Shown here: piece after piece, positions 34,129 to 42,281 of the stretch
How the letters are laid out: every line of letters starts with the position of its first letter
Position numbering within the stretch: position 1 is the stretch's first letter
The notes under the pieces: model-generated
The model's input: the letters and a program-made list of their open reading frames with translations, nothing else
The model's database searches: none
Told to the model about the DNA's origin: nothing
From: Actinomycetes bacterium
GTDB lineage: Bacteria; Actinomycetota; Acidimicrobiia; Acidimicrobiales; RAAP-2
Assembly: GCA_021778895.1 (NCBI GenBank)
Contig: JAJYBR010000007.1
Span: 36,774-100,773, forward strand
Direction: 5' to 3'
Length of the DNA: 64,000 nt
Position numbers and translations under genes: made by a program

Positions 34129-34617
34129 TTACAGGTACGTGCCCGCCCGCGGGTCCGGGGCCCCCGGGTTGAGCGAGCGCTCCCGCATCTTCTCGAGCTG
34201 TGCCGCTGCCGCGGCCTGCTGGGCGAACAGCGACGCCTGGATGCCGTGGAACAGGCCCTCCAGCCAGCCGACCAGCTGTGCTTGGGCCACGCGGAGCTCG
34301 GACTCGGAGGGCACCTCGGCCGAGAAGGGCGTGGCCATGCGCGACAGCTCCTGGCCCAGGTCGGGTGAGAGCGCCCCGGACAGCTCGTGGATCGAGGTCT
34401 CGTAGATCTCCCGCAGCCGCGTGCGCCCGGGCTCGTCCAGGGGGGCGCTCCGGGCCTCGTCGAGCAGGGTCTTGACCATCGCGCCGATCCGCATGACCTT
34501 GGCCGGCTGGCTGATGAAGTCCGCCCCCGCCTCCTCGCCGTTCTCGGGCTCGCCCGGAGGCAGGACGGCATCGGGGTCGATCGTCACGTTCTCGGGGTTC
34601 GGGTTCTGTTCGCTCAC
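34129..34617 (-). CDS. bpa: Bacterial proteasome activator Bpa (PafE)
   Basis: 162 residues. QPAKVMRIGAMVKTLLDEAR, APLDEPGRTRLREIYETSIHEL, and AQAQLVGWLEGLFHGIQ with FAQQAAAAAQLEKMR match the four-helix Bpa/PafE family closely. The protein ends in AGTYL; Bpa docks to the 20S proteasome with a C-terminal Gly-Gln-Tyr-Leu motif, so a GTYL variant is present here. Bpa forms dodecameric rings that feed unfolded proteins to the proteasome without ATP. GTG 34617 is preferred to an upstream ATG because the extra residues are not protein-like; a CACACT hexamer lies six bases upstream. Confidence 0.88.
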   Translation of the reverse strand: MSEQNPNPENVTIDPDAVLPPGEPENGEEAGADFISQPAKVMRIGAMVKTLLDEARSAPLDEPGRTRLREIYETSIHELSGALSPDLGQELSRMATPFSAEVPSESELRVAQAQLVGWLEGLFHGIQASLFAQQAAAAAQLEKMRERSLNPGAPDPRAGTYL

Positions 34618-34623
34618 CCCTGC

Positions 34624-34629
34624 AGTGTG
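34624..34629 (-). promoter_or_regulatory. Weak -10 hexamer CACACT for bpa
   Basis: Same six-base spacing as the other leaderless genes but lacks the first T. Confidence 0.25.
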
Positions 34630-34677
34630 CCAGATTCCCCACCCTCTCCGATCGACCCCCATCGAGACCGCCCTCGG

Positions 34678-34683
34678 TACACT
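34678..34683 (+). promoter_or_regulatory. Predicted -10 hexamer TACACT for the Rrf2 gene
   Basis: Six bases before GTG 34690. Confidence 0.5.
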
Positions 34684-34689
34684 GAGCGC

Positions 34690-35139
34690 GTGAGGGTGTC
34701 CACCCGGGGCGATTACGCCAGTCGAGCCCTTCTCAGCCTGGCACTGCACGATGACCCCGCGCGCCCGACGTCGGTCAAGGAGTTGGCCGCGCGCACCGGA
34801 CTACCCCAGCCCTACCTGGAGCAGATCCTGCTGGCCCTGAAGGGGGCGAATCTGGTGCATTCCAAGCGCGGAGCGGGCGGTGGCTACCTCCTGGCCCGTC
34901 CCCCCGGCAGCGTGACCCTGGCCGAGATCGTCGCCGCCGTCGACGGGCCGATCGTGGCGGGCGACTTCGGGGCGCCCCACGAGAACGGCGCCTGTGACCA
35001 CGAGGGCCAGTGCGTCCTCTTGGGCGTCTGGGCGGCCGTCGGGACCCACATGCGGGAGCACCTCGCCAGTTATACCCTGGCTGACCTGGTGATACAGGCG
35101 CGTGGTGGTCGGCCGGTGGCCCAACCCCACAGCGCCTGA
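34690..35139 (+). CDS. Rrf2-family transcriptional regulator
   Basis: 149 residues. The winged helix is clear: STRGDYASRALLSLAL, TSVKELAARTGLPQPYLEQI and KRGAGGGYLLARPP. The cluster-binding region has two cysteines, CDHEGQC, where IscR-type proteins have three, so a cluster ligand may be missing or different. Such proteins sense Fe-S status, NO or redox. GTG 34690 is set by the TACACT hexamer. It is divergent from bpa and 140 bp upstream of a sigma factor. Confidence 0.85.
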   Translation: MRVSTRGDYASRALLSLALHDDPARPTSVKELAARTGLPQPYLEQILLALKGANLVHSKRGAGGGYLLARPPGSVTLAEIVAAVDGPIVAGDFGAPHENGACDHEGQCVLLGVWAAVGTHMREHLASYTLADLVIQARGGRPVAQPHSA

Positions 35140-35196
35140 TTTCGCGTACTCCTCACCTTCTTCTCACGTGCTTCTCAAGTGGCGGGAATAACTTCA

Positions 35197-35207
35197 ACTG
35201 TCACAGT
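35197..35207 (+). promoter_or_regulatory. Palindrome ACTGT-C-ACAGT in the Rrf2-sigma gap
   Basis: A perfect 5-bp inverted repeat around one base. It lies where the -35 of the sigma gene would be, 15 bp before TAGGTT, and is a candidate site for the neighbouring Rrf2 protein or another regulator. Confidence 0.35.
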
Positions 35208-35221
35208 GTTTAACGGTGTGC

Positions 35222-35227
35222 TAGGTT
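35222..35227 (+). promoter_or_regulatory. Predicted -10 hexamer TAGGTT for the sigma factor gene
   Basis: GTGCTAGGTT is identical to the -10 region of the sugar transporter operon. It lies 52 nt before ATG 35280, leaving a short leader with its own ribosome site. Confidence 0.4.
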
Positions 35228-35279
35228 TTACACGTTGCGGTAGGAGAAATCCATCCCGGCCAGTATGCGAGGAGTTCCG

Positions 35280-36128
35280 ATGACAATGATCCGCCGGACC
35301 AGCGTAAATACGAATGACATGCTCGGGCTGCTCATGCGCGACCTCGATCGCTACCCGATGCCCAACTACGACGAGCAGGTCGAATTGGCCAAGCGCGTCG
35401 CCGCCGGAGACCAGGACGCCAAGAAGCAGATGGTCGCCGCCAACCTCCGCCTGGTCCTCCACTGGGCCCGCCGCTACCAGGACCGGGGCGTCGAGATGGT
35501 GGACCTCGTGCAAGAGGGCACCTTCGGCCTCCTGCGGGCCGTCGAGAAGTTCGACTGGGAGCGCGGCTTCAAGTTCTCGACCTACGCGACCTGGTGGATC
35601 CGCCAGGCCCTCCAGCGGGCCGTCCAGCAGCACGGGCGCACCATCCGCATCCCCCTCGAGGTCGGCGAGCAGCTCCAGCGCCTGGAAGCCACGGCCGCCG
35701 AGCTGACCTCGCACCTGGGACGCCGACCCACCGACGAGGAGTTGACCGAGGCGACCGGCATGTCCGCGGCCGAGCGCGATCATCTGCGCAGCCTCCCGGG
35801 CGTGACCGCCAGCCTCGACCAGCCCGCGTCGTCGGACTCGGCGACGACCTTGGGTGACCTGGTCGCCCCGAGCGACGAAGACTGGGTGGGATCGATCGAG
35901 CAGTCCATGGTCGATCAGGAGCTGATCGGTGCCCTCGACGAGCTCACGGAACTCCAGCGCGACGTCGTGACCCGGCGCTTCGGCCTGGATGGGAGCCACC
36001 CGCTGTCCCTGCAGGCCACCGCCACGGCGCTCGACATCGGCGTACGGCGCGTGCGGCGTGCCGAGGAAGAGGCCCTAGCCCTCCTGCGGCGGAACCGCAC
36101 CGTCATCGCCGCCCACGACGTAGCCTGA
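35280..36128 (+). CDS. Sigma-70 family factor, group 2-like
   Basis: 282 residues without region 1.1. Region 1.2 is LGLLMRDLDRYPMPNYDEQ, region 2 has NLRLVLHWARRYQDRG and GTFGLLRAVEKFDWERGF, with 2.3-2.4 STYATWWIRQALQRAVQQH. Region 3 follows. Region 4.2 is SLQATATALDIGVRRVRRA then EEEALALLRR: the recognition helix deviates from the TRERIRQIE form of housekeeping sigmas, so a different -35 is likely. ATG 35280 is set by GAGGAG. It overlaps the 3' end of rluD on the other strand by 54 bp. Confidence 0.87.
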   Translation: MTMIRRTSVNTNDMLGLLMRDLDRYPMPNYDEQVELAKRVAAGDQDAKKQMVAANLRLVLHWARRYQDRGVEMVDLVQEGTFGLLRAVEKFDWERGFKFSTYATWWIRQALQRAVQQHGRTIRIPLEVGEQLQRLEATAAELTSHLGRRPTDEELTEATGMSAAERDHLRSLPGVTASLDQPASSDSATTLGDLVAPSDEDWVGSIEQSMVDQELIGALDELTELQRDVVTRRFGLDGSHPLSLQATATALDIGVRRVRRAEEEALALLRRNRTVIAAHDVA

Positions 36129-37076
36129 CAGCCGCTGCGCCACCGGCGCGGGCAGCCAGTCGTTCAAGTCGGCGGGCAGAGGCGACGTGACCACGACCGT
36201 CTGACCCGTCTCGGGGTCCTGGAAACGCAGGCGCGCAGCGTGCAGGAACGGGCGCGCCAGACCGTCCGGGCGCGGGCGGCCGTAGCGGTCATCGTTGACG
36301 ATCGGGTGGCCGATCGCCGCCAGGTGCACACGAATCTGGTGGGTACGACCGGTACCCAAGGTGAGTTCCAGGATGGTCGCGTCGCGCGCGGCCACGTACT
36401 CCACGACGGCGAAGGCCGTCGTCGCCGGTCGTCCCTCAGGCCGCACCGCCATCTTCAGGGGACTGCGGGGTGAGCGCCCGATCGGCGCGTCGATGACGCC
36501 CCGCTCCTCCTTGACTTCCCCGTCAACGGCCCCCAGGTAGGTCCGGTGGATCGCCCGGCGCGCCATCTGGTCGCGCAGCGACGCCAGCCCGAGGGGCGTC
36601 CGGGCCACCAGCAGCAGCCCCGAGGTGCCCTTGTCCAGGCGGTGCACGATGCCGGGGCGCACGGCCCCCGCTCCGTCCTCGCGCAGGTCGGCGATCTCGG
36701 GGTAGCGCGCGAGGAGCCCCGCCACCAAGGTGCCACCGCGATTCCCGGCACCGGGATGCACGACCAGTCCGGCGGGCTTGTCGACGACGAGATAGTCCCG
36801 AGCCTCGCGAGCGACCCGCACCTCGACCGCGGGCTCGGCCTCGACCTCGGTGGACTCGTCGATCAGCCCCTCGGCCACGAGCACTTCCCCGGCCCGCAGG
36901 GTCCGCGCCGCGCGCCGGCAGATCTCCCCGTCGACGAGCACGCGGCCCGCAGCGATCAGGCCGGCGACGGCGGATCGCGGGCGACCGCTCAGCAGCGCGA
37001 GAGCCCGATCGCAGCGCTGCCCGTCCAGCGATGGGGGGATCACGACCTCGAGGTACCCGCCCGGAACGTCACTCAC
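36075..37076 (-). CDS. rluD: 23S rRNA pseudouridine synthase, RluD family
   Basis: 333 residues. N-terminal S4 domain (DRALALLSGRPRSAVAGLIAA), then the synthase with catalytic aspartate in VHRLDKGTSGLLLVA, and GTGRTHQIRVHLA downstream. It modifies helix 69 uridines if it is RluD itself; RluC/A-type specificity cannot be excluded. The GTG start overlaps the lspA stop (GTGA). The C-terminal tail is short and Gly/Pro-rich. Confidence 0.9.
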   Translation of the reverse strand: MSDVPGGYLEVVIPPSLDGQRCDRALALLSGRPRSAVAGLIAAGRVLVDGEICRRAARTLRAGEVLVAEGLIDESTEVEAEPAVEVRVAREARDYLVVDKPAGLVVHPGAGNRGGTLVAGLLARYPEIADLREDGAGAVRPGIVHRLDKGTSGLLLVARTPLGLASLRDQMARRAIHRTYLGAVDGEVKEERGVIDAPIGRSPRSPLKMAVRPEGRPATTAFAVVEYVAARDATILELTLGTGRTHQIRVHLAAIGHPIVNDDRYGRPRPDGLARPFLHAARLRFQDPETGQTVVVTSPLPADLNDWLPAPVAQRLSGYVVGGDDGAVPPQEG

Positions 37077-37543
37077 GAGCGACCGACCAGTGGGCGCCCC
37101 CGCAGGACCTCCACGATCAGGGCCACCGCTCCCAGGGTCACGGCGACGTCGGCCACGTTGAAGACGGGAAAGCTGCCGACCGCGATGAAGTCCGACACCC
37201 GCCCGCTGGGCGACGTCAGGTGGTCGAGCGTGTTGGCGATGCCGCCGCCGGTGAGCAGTCCAAAGCCGACCGCGGAGAGCGTCCCGCGCGCGTTCCAGGC
37301 CACGGCGACCACGGCCAGGGCCACGATCGCCTCCAGCACCGTCGTCAGCGACCAGCGCGCGCCGATGGAGAAGGAGATGCCCGGATTGGAGACCAATCGC
37401 AACCAGACGGGACCCGCGAGGTGGCGTGGACCGCCGGCGAGCGCGCGAACCGCCCACCGCGATGCCCCTGCGCTGAGGATCACCGTCGCCACCGCCGTGG
37501 CGACGGTGATCAGCCGGATGCGCGTCAACCGATGGCGCGACAC
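37073..37543 (-). CDS. lspA: Lipoprotein signal peptidase (signal peptidase II)
   Basis: About 156 residues, four membrane helices. The catalytic aspartates are in GGGIANTLDHL and FPVFNVADVAVTLG, and NPGISFSIGA is the conserved N-terminal loop. The usual NxxDR is NTLDH here. It cleaves prolipoproteins such as the one at 15044-15475. The start is uncertain: GTG 37543 or TTG 37528, the latter overlapping the upstream stop (TTGA); no ribosome site is evident, which favours coupling. Confidence 0.85.
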   Translation of the reverse strand: MSRHRLTRIRLITVATAVATVILSAGASRWAVRALAGGPRHLAGPVWLRLVSNPGISFSIGARWSLTTVLEAIVALAVVAVAWNARGTLSAVGFGLLTGGGIANTLDHLTSPSGRVSDFIAVGSFPVFNVADVAVTLGAVALIVEVLRGRPLVGRS

Positions 37544-38664
37544 GTGACGCAGGTGAATACCGGCACCTGGGCCAGCAACCGTGCCCGCCCGATGGGCTCG
37601 AAGCACGTGTCGCAGCGCCCGTAGGAACCGTCCTCGACCCGACCCAGAGCCACGACGATCAGGTCGTTCTTCAGCCGCTCCCCGTCGAGCTGCATCTTCA
37701 GCTGGTCCCGGTCGAAGTCTGAGCCGGCGCTGGAGCCGTCCTCCTCGTCGTACTCGGGCCGCTCGCGACCTTCGAGGAGATCGTCGACCGCGTTCTCGAG
37801 CAGTTCGATCTGCGACCGCGTCACCCTCTGGGCCTCGACCAGCAGAGCGTGCAGCTCCTCGAGGAAGGCGGGATCCTCCGCGTAAGGCTTGGAGTGCATC
37901 TTGCGCTCGAGCTCGTCGCGCCGCCGCTGCTCTTCGAGCTCACGACGCTGCTGGCGCTTGAGCTCCTCCTGATTGCGCCTCTCGAGCTCGCGCTCCTTGC
38001 GCAGGCGCTCGGCCTCGACGGCCCGGCGCTTCGCTTCGGCGTCCCGCTGCCGCTTCGCCTCGGCGGCTGCCTTCTCGCGCTGGACCTTGGCCACGGCCGC
38101 CGCCTTGGCCTTGGCCTTGGCCTTGGCCTCGCGCTCCTTGGCTGCCGCCTTGGCCTTGGCCTCACGCTCGCGCTGGGCCTTCGCGGCCGCCGCCGCCTTG
38201 GCCTTGGCCTCGCGCTCCTTGGCCGCGGCTGCCGCCTTGGCCTTGGCCTCACGCTCGCGCTGGGCCTTCGCGGCTGCCGCCGCCTTGGCCTTGGCCTCGC
38301 GCTCCTTGGCCGCGGCTGCCGCCTTGGCCTTGGCCTCACGCTCGCGCTGGGCCTTCGCGGCTGCCGCCGCCTTGGCCTTGGCCTCGCGCTCCTTGGCCGC
38401 GGCTGCCGCCTTGGCCTTGGCCTCACGCTCGCGCTGGGCCGCGGACACCGGTGTCGCCTTCACGACCTTGGTCGCCTTGACGGTCTTCGTCGCCTTGACG
38501 GCCTTGGCGGACTTGACGACCTTCGTCGCCTTGGTCGCCTTGGTGGGGGCGGCCTTGGCGACCGGCTTGGCCGTGCGCACGCTCGCCGCCTTCGGCGCCG
38601 CGCGCCGGGGCGCCACGGCCTTGGCCGCAGTCGTCTTGACGGTTCTGGCAGGTCGCGTGGCCAT
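37525..38664 (-). CDS. TraR/DksA-type zinc-finger protein with a long basic repeat tail
   Basis: 379 residues. The C-terminal 120 residues are the DksA/TraR unit: coiled-coil helices (FLEELHALLVEAQRVTRSQI) and a C4 zinc finger (GRCDTCFEPIG and FTCVTCRAIG). The N-terminal 250 residues are unlike DksA: residues 1-77 are Lys/Ala/Thr-rich with KATK- and VKATK-type repeats, like histone H1 or HupB tails. Residues 78-190 are about four 29-residue repeats (REREAKAKAAAAAK type), then an Arg/Glu-rich helix (about 190-255). The finger probably acts on RNA polymerase; the tail probably binds DNA or RNA. The neighbours lspA-rluD are the usual actinobacterial setting. ATG 38664 has AAGGAGA. Confidence 0.82.
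   Translation of the reverse strand: MATRPARTVKTTAAKAVAPRRAAPKAASVRTAKPVAKAAPTKATKATKVVKSAKAVKATKTVKATKVVKATPVSAAQREREAKAKAAAAAKEREAKAKAAAAAKAQREREAKAKAAAAAKEREAKAKAAAAAKAQREREAKAKAAAAAKEREAKAKAAAAAKAQREREAKAKAAAKEREAKAKAKAKAAAVAKVQREKAAAEAKRQRDAEAKRRAVEAERLRKERELERRNQEELKRQQRRELEEQRRRDELERKMHSKPYAEDPAFLEELHALLVEAQRVTRSQIELLENAVDDLLEGRERPEYDEEDGSSAGSDFDRDQLKMQLDGERLKNDLIVVALGRVEDGSYGRCDTCFEPIGRARLLAQVPVFTCVTCRAIG
38095..38433 (-). repeat. Tandem 87-bp coding repeats
   Basis: About four 29-codon units within the TraR/DksA-type gene, three near-identical and the last one diverged and shorter. The high DNA identity suggests slippage or recent expansion. Confidence 0.75.
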
Positions 38665-38721
38665 CCGGGTCTCCTTGTCGAGGTGAAATGCGCTGGCCGA
38701 CCCTACCAGTCAGAGTGGCGT

Positions 38722-39504
38722 TTAGTGCCCCTCGTCGGCTCCGGGCATCGGGAAGTCGAGAACGTGCCCCAGCGCCGGCTGCTGGGCCGTCGGCTCGTCA
38801 CCGGCCGCGTTGGCCTCGTGGCCTGCTCCCTCGTCGACGAAGGACGGCACCACCGGCTCGGTCGCGGGGACCGGAGCGGGATCGGGCTCGGAATCGCGGC
38901 CCGCTGCCCGGTCGCTGCCGACCAGCAGGCTGGACTCGATCCAGCGCAGCAGCTCGCCCAGCTGCGAACGCAGGCGGCCGCGCTCGGCTTCGAGCTGCCG
39001 GGTCAATTTCTCCACGTCCTCGCTGAGGCGCTGCTTGATCCCGTTGAGACGGTTGACCTCGTCCTCGGCGCGACTGCGCGCCTCACCGACGATCGACCGC
39101 GCGCGCTCCTGCGCCGCCGTGGTGAGCTCGCGGGCCTTCTCCTCTGCTTCGTGCTGGGCGTGCTCGATGAAGGATTGGGCCATGGCGATCATCGAGGTGA
39201 CCTGCTCGGTGCCAGCCCCGGCGGCTGCGGGCCGCGGCGCCGGGGCGGGGGCCGCGGCCGGGGCCGGTGCGGCGGCGGGAGCCGCCGCGGTCGTGCGGGC
39301 CGCTTCGAGCTGGTTGATCCGCTCGGCCGCTTGGCGCAACTGCTGGCGCTGCTGGGCCAGTTGGTCCTTCAGCTGACGCGCCTCCACCGACAGGCGCTCG
39401 AGGAACTCGTCCACCTCATCGACGTTGTAGCCCTTCAGGCCGACTTTGAAGGCGACGGTCTCGATCGAGTCGAGGGCGGAACGGGGTGCCTCGGAGGTAT
39501 CCAT
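38722..39504 (-). CDS. divIVA: DivIVA/Wag31 polar growth protein
   Basis: 260 residues. The N-terminal domain FKVGLKGYNVDEVDEFL followed by a coiled coil is the DivIVA membrane-curvature unit. An Ala/Pro-rich linker (about 69-100) separates it from a second coiled coil (AQSFIEHAQHEAEEKARELT and following). The C-terminus is acidic with a Pro-rich end. In Actinobacteria it marks growing poles and recruits wall synthesis. TAGGGT is six bases before the ATG, so it has a leaderless promoter of its own. Confidence 0.9.
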   Translation of the reverse strand: MDTSEAPRSALDSIETVAFKVGLKGYNVDEVDEFLERLSVEARQLKDQLAQQRQQLRQAAERINQLEAARTTAAAPAAAPAPAAAPAPAPRPAAAGAGTEQVTSMIAMAQSFIEHAQHEAEEKARELTTAAQERARSIVGEARSRAEDEVNRLNGIKQRLSEDVEKLTRQLEAERGRLRSQLGELLRWIESSLLVGSDRAAGRDSEPDPAPVPATEPVVPSFVDEGAGHEANAAGDEPTAQQPALGHVLDFPMPGADEGH

Positions 39505-39510
39505 GGTGCA

Positions 39511-39516
39511 ACCCTA
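39511..39516 (-). promoter_or_regulatory. Predicted divIVA -10 hexamer TAGGGT
   Basis: Six bases before the divIVA ATG, in the 38-bp gap to yggT. Confidence 0.5.
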
Positions 39517-39542
39517 CTGCCCGCCATTCTCGCGGGCGTGGT

Positions 39543-39788
39543 TCAGATCAGCCGGTTGATGAACTCCAGGAGGATGATCGCGACCAGGACCGACAGGTCG
39601 ATCCCGACCCCTCCGAGACGGGGCCGGGGCAGGATCCGACGCAGCGGCCGCAGCACTGGTTCGGTGGCCCGTCCGAGGAACCGGCGCGTCGAGTCCCAGC
39701 CCGCCGACGACGACGGGAACCAGCTGACGAGGGCCGCCAGGACGAGGATCCAGATGTAGAGGTAGATCAGCGTGTGGACGAGTGTCAT
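39543..39788 (-). CDS. yggT: YggT-family membrane protein
   Basis: 81 residues, two hydrophobic helices. LIYLYIWILVLAALVSWFP and ATEPVLRPLRRILP then DLSVLVAIILLEFINRL match the YggT (Ycf19-like) family. Its function is unknown, though the family often sits with sepF and divIVA. The ATG overlaps the sepF stop (ATGA). The longer ORF that extends through sepF is a frame shadow. Confidence 0.85.
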   Translation of the reverse strand: MTLVHTLIYLYIWILVLAALVSWFPSSSAGWDSTRRFLGRATEPVLRPLRRILPRPRLGGVGIDLSVLVAIILLEFINRLI

Positions 39789-40387
39789 GCCAGGTCGTAC
39801 GACTGGTAGTTCGACGCCTGGAGCGACTCGCGAAGCTCGTGGCTCATGCGCCGGCCCTTGGGCGAGATCAGGAAGACGCCGTGGTCCAGGCGCTCGATGT
39901 GCGCGTCGAGGATGTACACGACCCCGGCGGCGAAGTCGATGACCCGCCGATAGGTCTCGGGCTCCAGGCGGCGCACGTTCAGCACGACGAAGTGGCCGTC
40001 GCGCAGCGGGTCGGCCACCTGGCGCGACTCGTTGTAGGAGCGCGGCATGACGATCATGGGGCGCGGATTCGTCGCCATCGTCGGCCGCTGGGCCATCGAG
40101 GGGGGCTGGGGACGGCCCCCGGGCACCGCGCGCACACGTGGCGGCTCGCCGCCGTCGAGCACGGAGATCGACGTCGCTCGGCGCGGGGGGACGGGCGGGC
40201 GCGAGCTCAGGGGCGCCGACGAGGAGCGGCCGTAGGGGCGGCCCGGCGCGGGCGCCGAGGGCCACTCGGTCTCCTCGGCGTACTCGGCCGGCTCGGGGTA
40301 CGGGCGGGCGGGCGCGCTGGGGTAGTCGCTGTACTCATCTTCGACCAGTCCCAGGAACGCTAGGAACTTCCGAACCCGACTGTTCAT
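39785..40387 (-). CDS. sepF: Cell division protein SepF
   Basis: 200 residues. An N-terminal amphipathic membrane-binding helix (SRVRKFLAFLGLVEDEY), a Pro-rich linker, then the SepF core RPMIVMPRSYNESRQVADPL, HFVVLNVRRLE and AGVVYILDAHIERLDHGVF. SepF anchors FtsZ to the membrane where FtsA is missing. The ATG overlaps the yggS stop (ATGA). Confidence 0.93.
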   Translation of the reverse strand: MNSRVRKFLAFLGLVEDEYSDYPSAPARPYPEPAEYAEETEWPSAPAPGRPYGRSSSAPLSSRPPVPPRRATSISVLDGGEPPRVRAVPGGRPQPPSMAQRPTMATNPRPMIVMPRSYNESRQVADPLRDGHFVVLNVRRLEPETYRRVIDFAAGVVYILDAHIERLDHGVFLISPKGRRMSHELRESLQASNYQSYDLA

Positions 40388-41115
40388 GCGCTCTCCTCAC
40401 CGCTGTCCAGCCCCCCAATGTTAGGGGACGGTTTCGCTGCAGGCACTCGGTCCCCGAACAGGACGCGACCCAGTCGGATCTCCGTCGCCCCGTAGCGACA
40501 CGCCAGCTCGAAGTCGTCGCTCATACCCATCGAGCGCTCGACGAGGCCGAGACGGTCCGCCAGGCCCTCCAGCGTCGCAAAGGCCACGCGCGCTCCGGCC
40601 TCCTCGGGCGGCGCCACCGTCATCAGCCCGCGCACGTCGAGTCCCTGCTCGCGCCCCAGCGCGACCAGGGTCGCCGCTGCGTCGGGGCTCGCCCCGCCTC
40701 GCCCGGTGCGGCCCGTGACGTCGACCTCGACGTAGATCGCCGCGCCGGGGGCATCGTGCGCCAGACGGGAGACCTCCTTGGGCCGACTGACACTCTCGAT
40801 GATGTCGGCAACGCGGCTCACCCGCGCGATCTTGTTGCTCTGCAGGGCCCCGAGGTAGTGCCAGCGCAGCCCCAGCGAGCCGGTTTGACGCCGCTTGACC
40901 TCGAGCTCGGCGACATAGTTCTCCCCCACGTCCTCGAGTCCGGCGGCCGCCGCGGCGCGTACCACCTCGGGCCCGAATGCCTTGGTCACCGCGACGACGC
41001 GCACGCTGTCGGGATCCCGTCCCACAGCGGCGATCCGCTGGCGGACCAGCTCCAGGTTGACGCGGACGCGCCCGGTCAGCGCCTCCTCAGCGGAGGAAGC
41101 TGGGAAGGTCGTCAT
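40384..41115 (-). CDS. yggS: YggS/YlmE-family pyridoxal phosphate homeostasis protein
   Basis: 243 residues, PLP-binding TIM barrel like alanine racemase N-domain. The PLP lysine is in [39 protein letters not shown] and [11 protein letters not shown] complete the family motifs. It controls free PLP. ATG 41115 lies 29 bp inside the ftsZ 3' end and has a G-rich stretch upstream. It usually neighbours sepF. Confidence 0.9.
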   Translation of the reverse strand: MTTFPASSAEEALTGRVRVNLELVRQRIAAVGRDPDSVRVVAVTKAFGPEVVRAAAAAGLEDVGENYVAELEVKRRQTGSLGLRWHYLGALQSNKIARVSRVADIIESVSRPKEVSRLAHDAPGAAIYVEVDVTGRTGRGGASPDAAATLVALGREQGLDVRGLMTVAPPEEAGARVAFATLEGLADRLGLVERSMGMSDDFELACRYGATEIRLGRVLFGDRVPAAKPSPNIGGLDSGEESA

Positions 41116-42169
41116 CGCCCCCCACGTCGAAGAGGTCCTCGGAGGTGCCGCTGAAGATGTCGGTTCGCGGTCCCTCGGTCATGACCGGCTCGGAGTAGGT
41201 GGTCGGGGCCTTCGGGTGCGTGGTGTGCTCGAATCCCGCCGCGATCACGGTGACCCGGACCGCCTCGCCGATGGAGTCGTCGATCACGCTGCCGAAGATG
41301 ATGTTGGCGTCGGGGTGCGCCACCGAGTGGATGATGTTCGCGGCGTCCGTCACCTCGGTGAGGGTCATGTTCGCCCCCCCCACGATGTTCATGAGGATGC
41401 CCCGCGCCCCATCGATCGACGCCTCCAGCAGAGGCGAGGTGATGGCGGCACGCGCCGCATTGACAGCGCGCCCCTCGCCCGTCGACTGGCCCACGCCCAT
41501 GATGGCGCTGCCCGCATTGCGCATGATTGCGTTGACGTCCGCGAAGTCCGTGTTGATCAGTCCGGGGACCGTGATGAGATCGGTCACGCCGCGCACCGCC
41601 GACAGCAGCACGTCGTCAGCGATCTTGAACGCGTCGAGCATCGAGGTGTCCGACGCCGTGACCGACAAGAGGCGGTCGTTCGGGATCACGATGAGCGTGT
41701 CCACCTTGCCCCGGAGGCCCTCGATGCCCTTCTCGGCCTGCGTCGCCCGACGCTTCCCCTCAAAGGAGAAGGGCCGCGTCACGACGCCGATCGTGAGGAT
41801 GCCGAGCGACCGTGCGATGTCGGCGATGACCGGCGCGGCGCCGGTTCCCGTCCCGCCGCCTTCGCCCGCGGTGATGAACACCATGTCGGTGTCACGCAGC
41901 GCGTCCTCGATCTCCGCACGATGCTCTTCGGCCGCCTGACGCCCGATCTCGGGGTCGCTGCCCGCACCCAGACCCCTCGTCAGCTGGCGCCCGATGTCGA
42001 TCTTCAGGTCAGCCTCACTGAGCAGGAGTGCCTGAGCATCCGTGTTGGCCGCGATGAACTCAATGCTGCGCAGCCCGGCCGACACCATCCGGTTCACGGC
42101 ATTGACACCACCACCACCGACGCCGACCACCTTGATCACGGCGTGGTAGTTGTTCTGGGCCAGACTCAT
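41087..42169 (-). CDS. ftsZ: Cell division protein FtsZ
   Basis: 360 residues. GTPase motifs: [28 protein letters not shown] (tubulin signature, about 101-114) and the T7 loop [11 protein letters not shown]. The C-terminal peptide DDDLPSFLR is the SepF-binding end. The linker is short for an actinobacterium. It forms the division ring. A likely promoter and an RNA hairpin lie in the 112-bp gap before it. The stop overlaps yggS. Confidence 0.97.
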   Translation of the reverse strand: MSLAQNNYHAVIKVVGVGGGGVNAVNRMVSAGLRSIEFIAANTDAQALLLSEADLKIDIGRQLTRGLGAGSDPEIGRQAAEEHRAEIEDALRDTDMVFITAGEGGGTGTGAAPVIADIARSLGILTIGVVTRPFSFEGKRRATQAEKGIEGLRGKVDTLIVIPNDRLLSVTASDTSMLDAFKIADDVLLSAVRGVTDLITVPGLINTDFADVNAIMRNAGSAIMGVGQSTGEGRAVNAARAAITSPLLEASIDGARGILMNIVGGANMTLTEVTDAANIIHSVAHPDANIIFGSVIDDSIGEAVRVTVIAAGFEHTTHPKAPTTYSEPVMTEGPRTDIFSGTSEDLFDVGGDDDLPSFLR

Positions 42170-42194
42170 GAAACTCCCTTCCGGTCACGATTCC

Positions 42195-42229
42195 TCGTGT
42201 GCCAGCCGCCTGTGACGCCCAGCACACGA
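42195..42229 (-). promoter_or_regulatory. Inverted repeat in the predicted ftsZ 5' leader
   Basis: Arms of eight bases (TCGTGTGC at 42195-42202, GCACACGA at 42222-42229) surround a 19-base loop. The arm nearest the gene is 25 nt before ATG 42169, so a folded mRNA leader is possible. Confidence 0.4.
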
Positions 42230-42244
42230 TGGGAGCGCCCTTGA

Positions 42245-42273
42245 AGGCTAGTTTGCCACGATACCCGGGGCAA
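42245..42273 (-). promoter_or_regulatory. Predicted ftsZ promoter
   Basis: Minus strand: TTGCCC (42273-42268), 17-bp spacer, TAGCCT (42250-42245). The transcript would begin near 42238 with a leader of about 69 nt that holds the inverted repeat. Confidence 0.45.
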
Positions 42274-42281
42274 CATGATCA

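Noticed and set aside
38095..38433. Possible CRISPR or non-coding repeat array
   Set aside because: Repeats are contiguous, keep the reading frame and encode Ala/Lys/Arg/Glu helices of the TraR/DksA-type protein.
37849..39759. Long plus-strand ORF of 636 codons opposite the TraR/DksA-type and divIVA genes
   Set aside because: It is a low-complexity Leu/Gly/Arg translation caused by high-GC third positions and the coding repeats; the minus-strand genes have clear domains.
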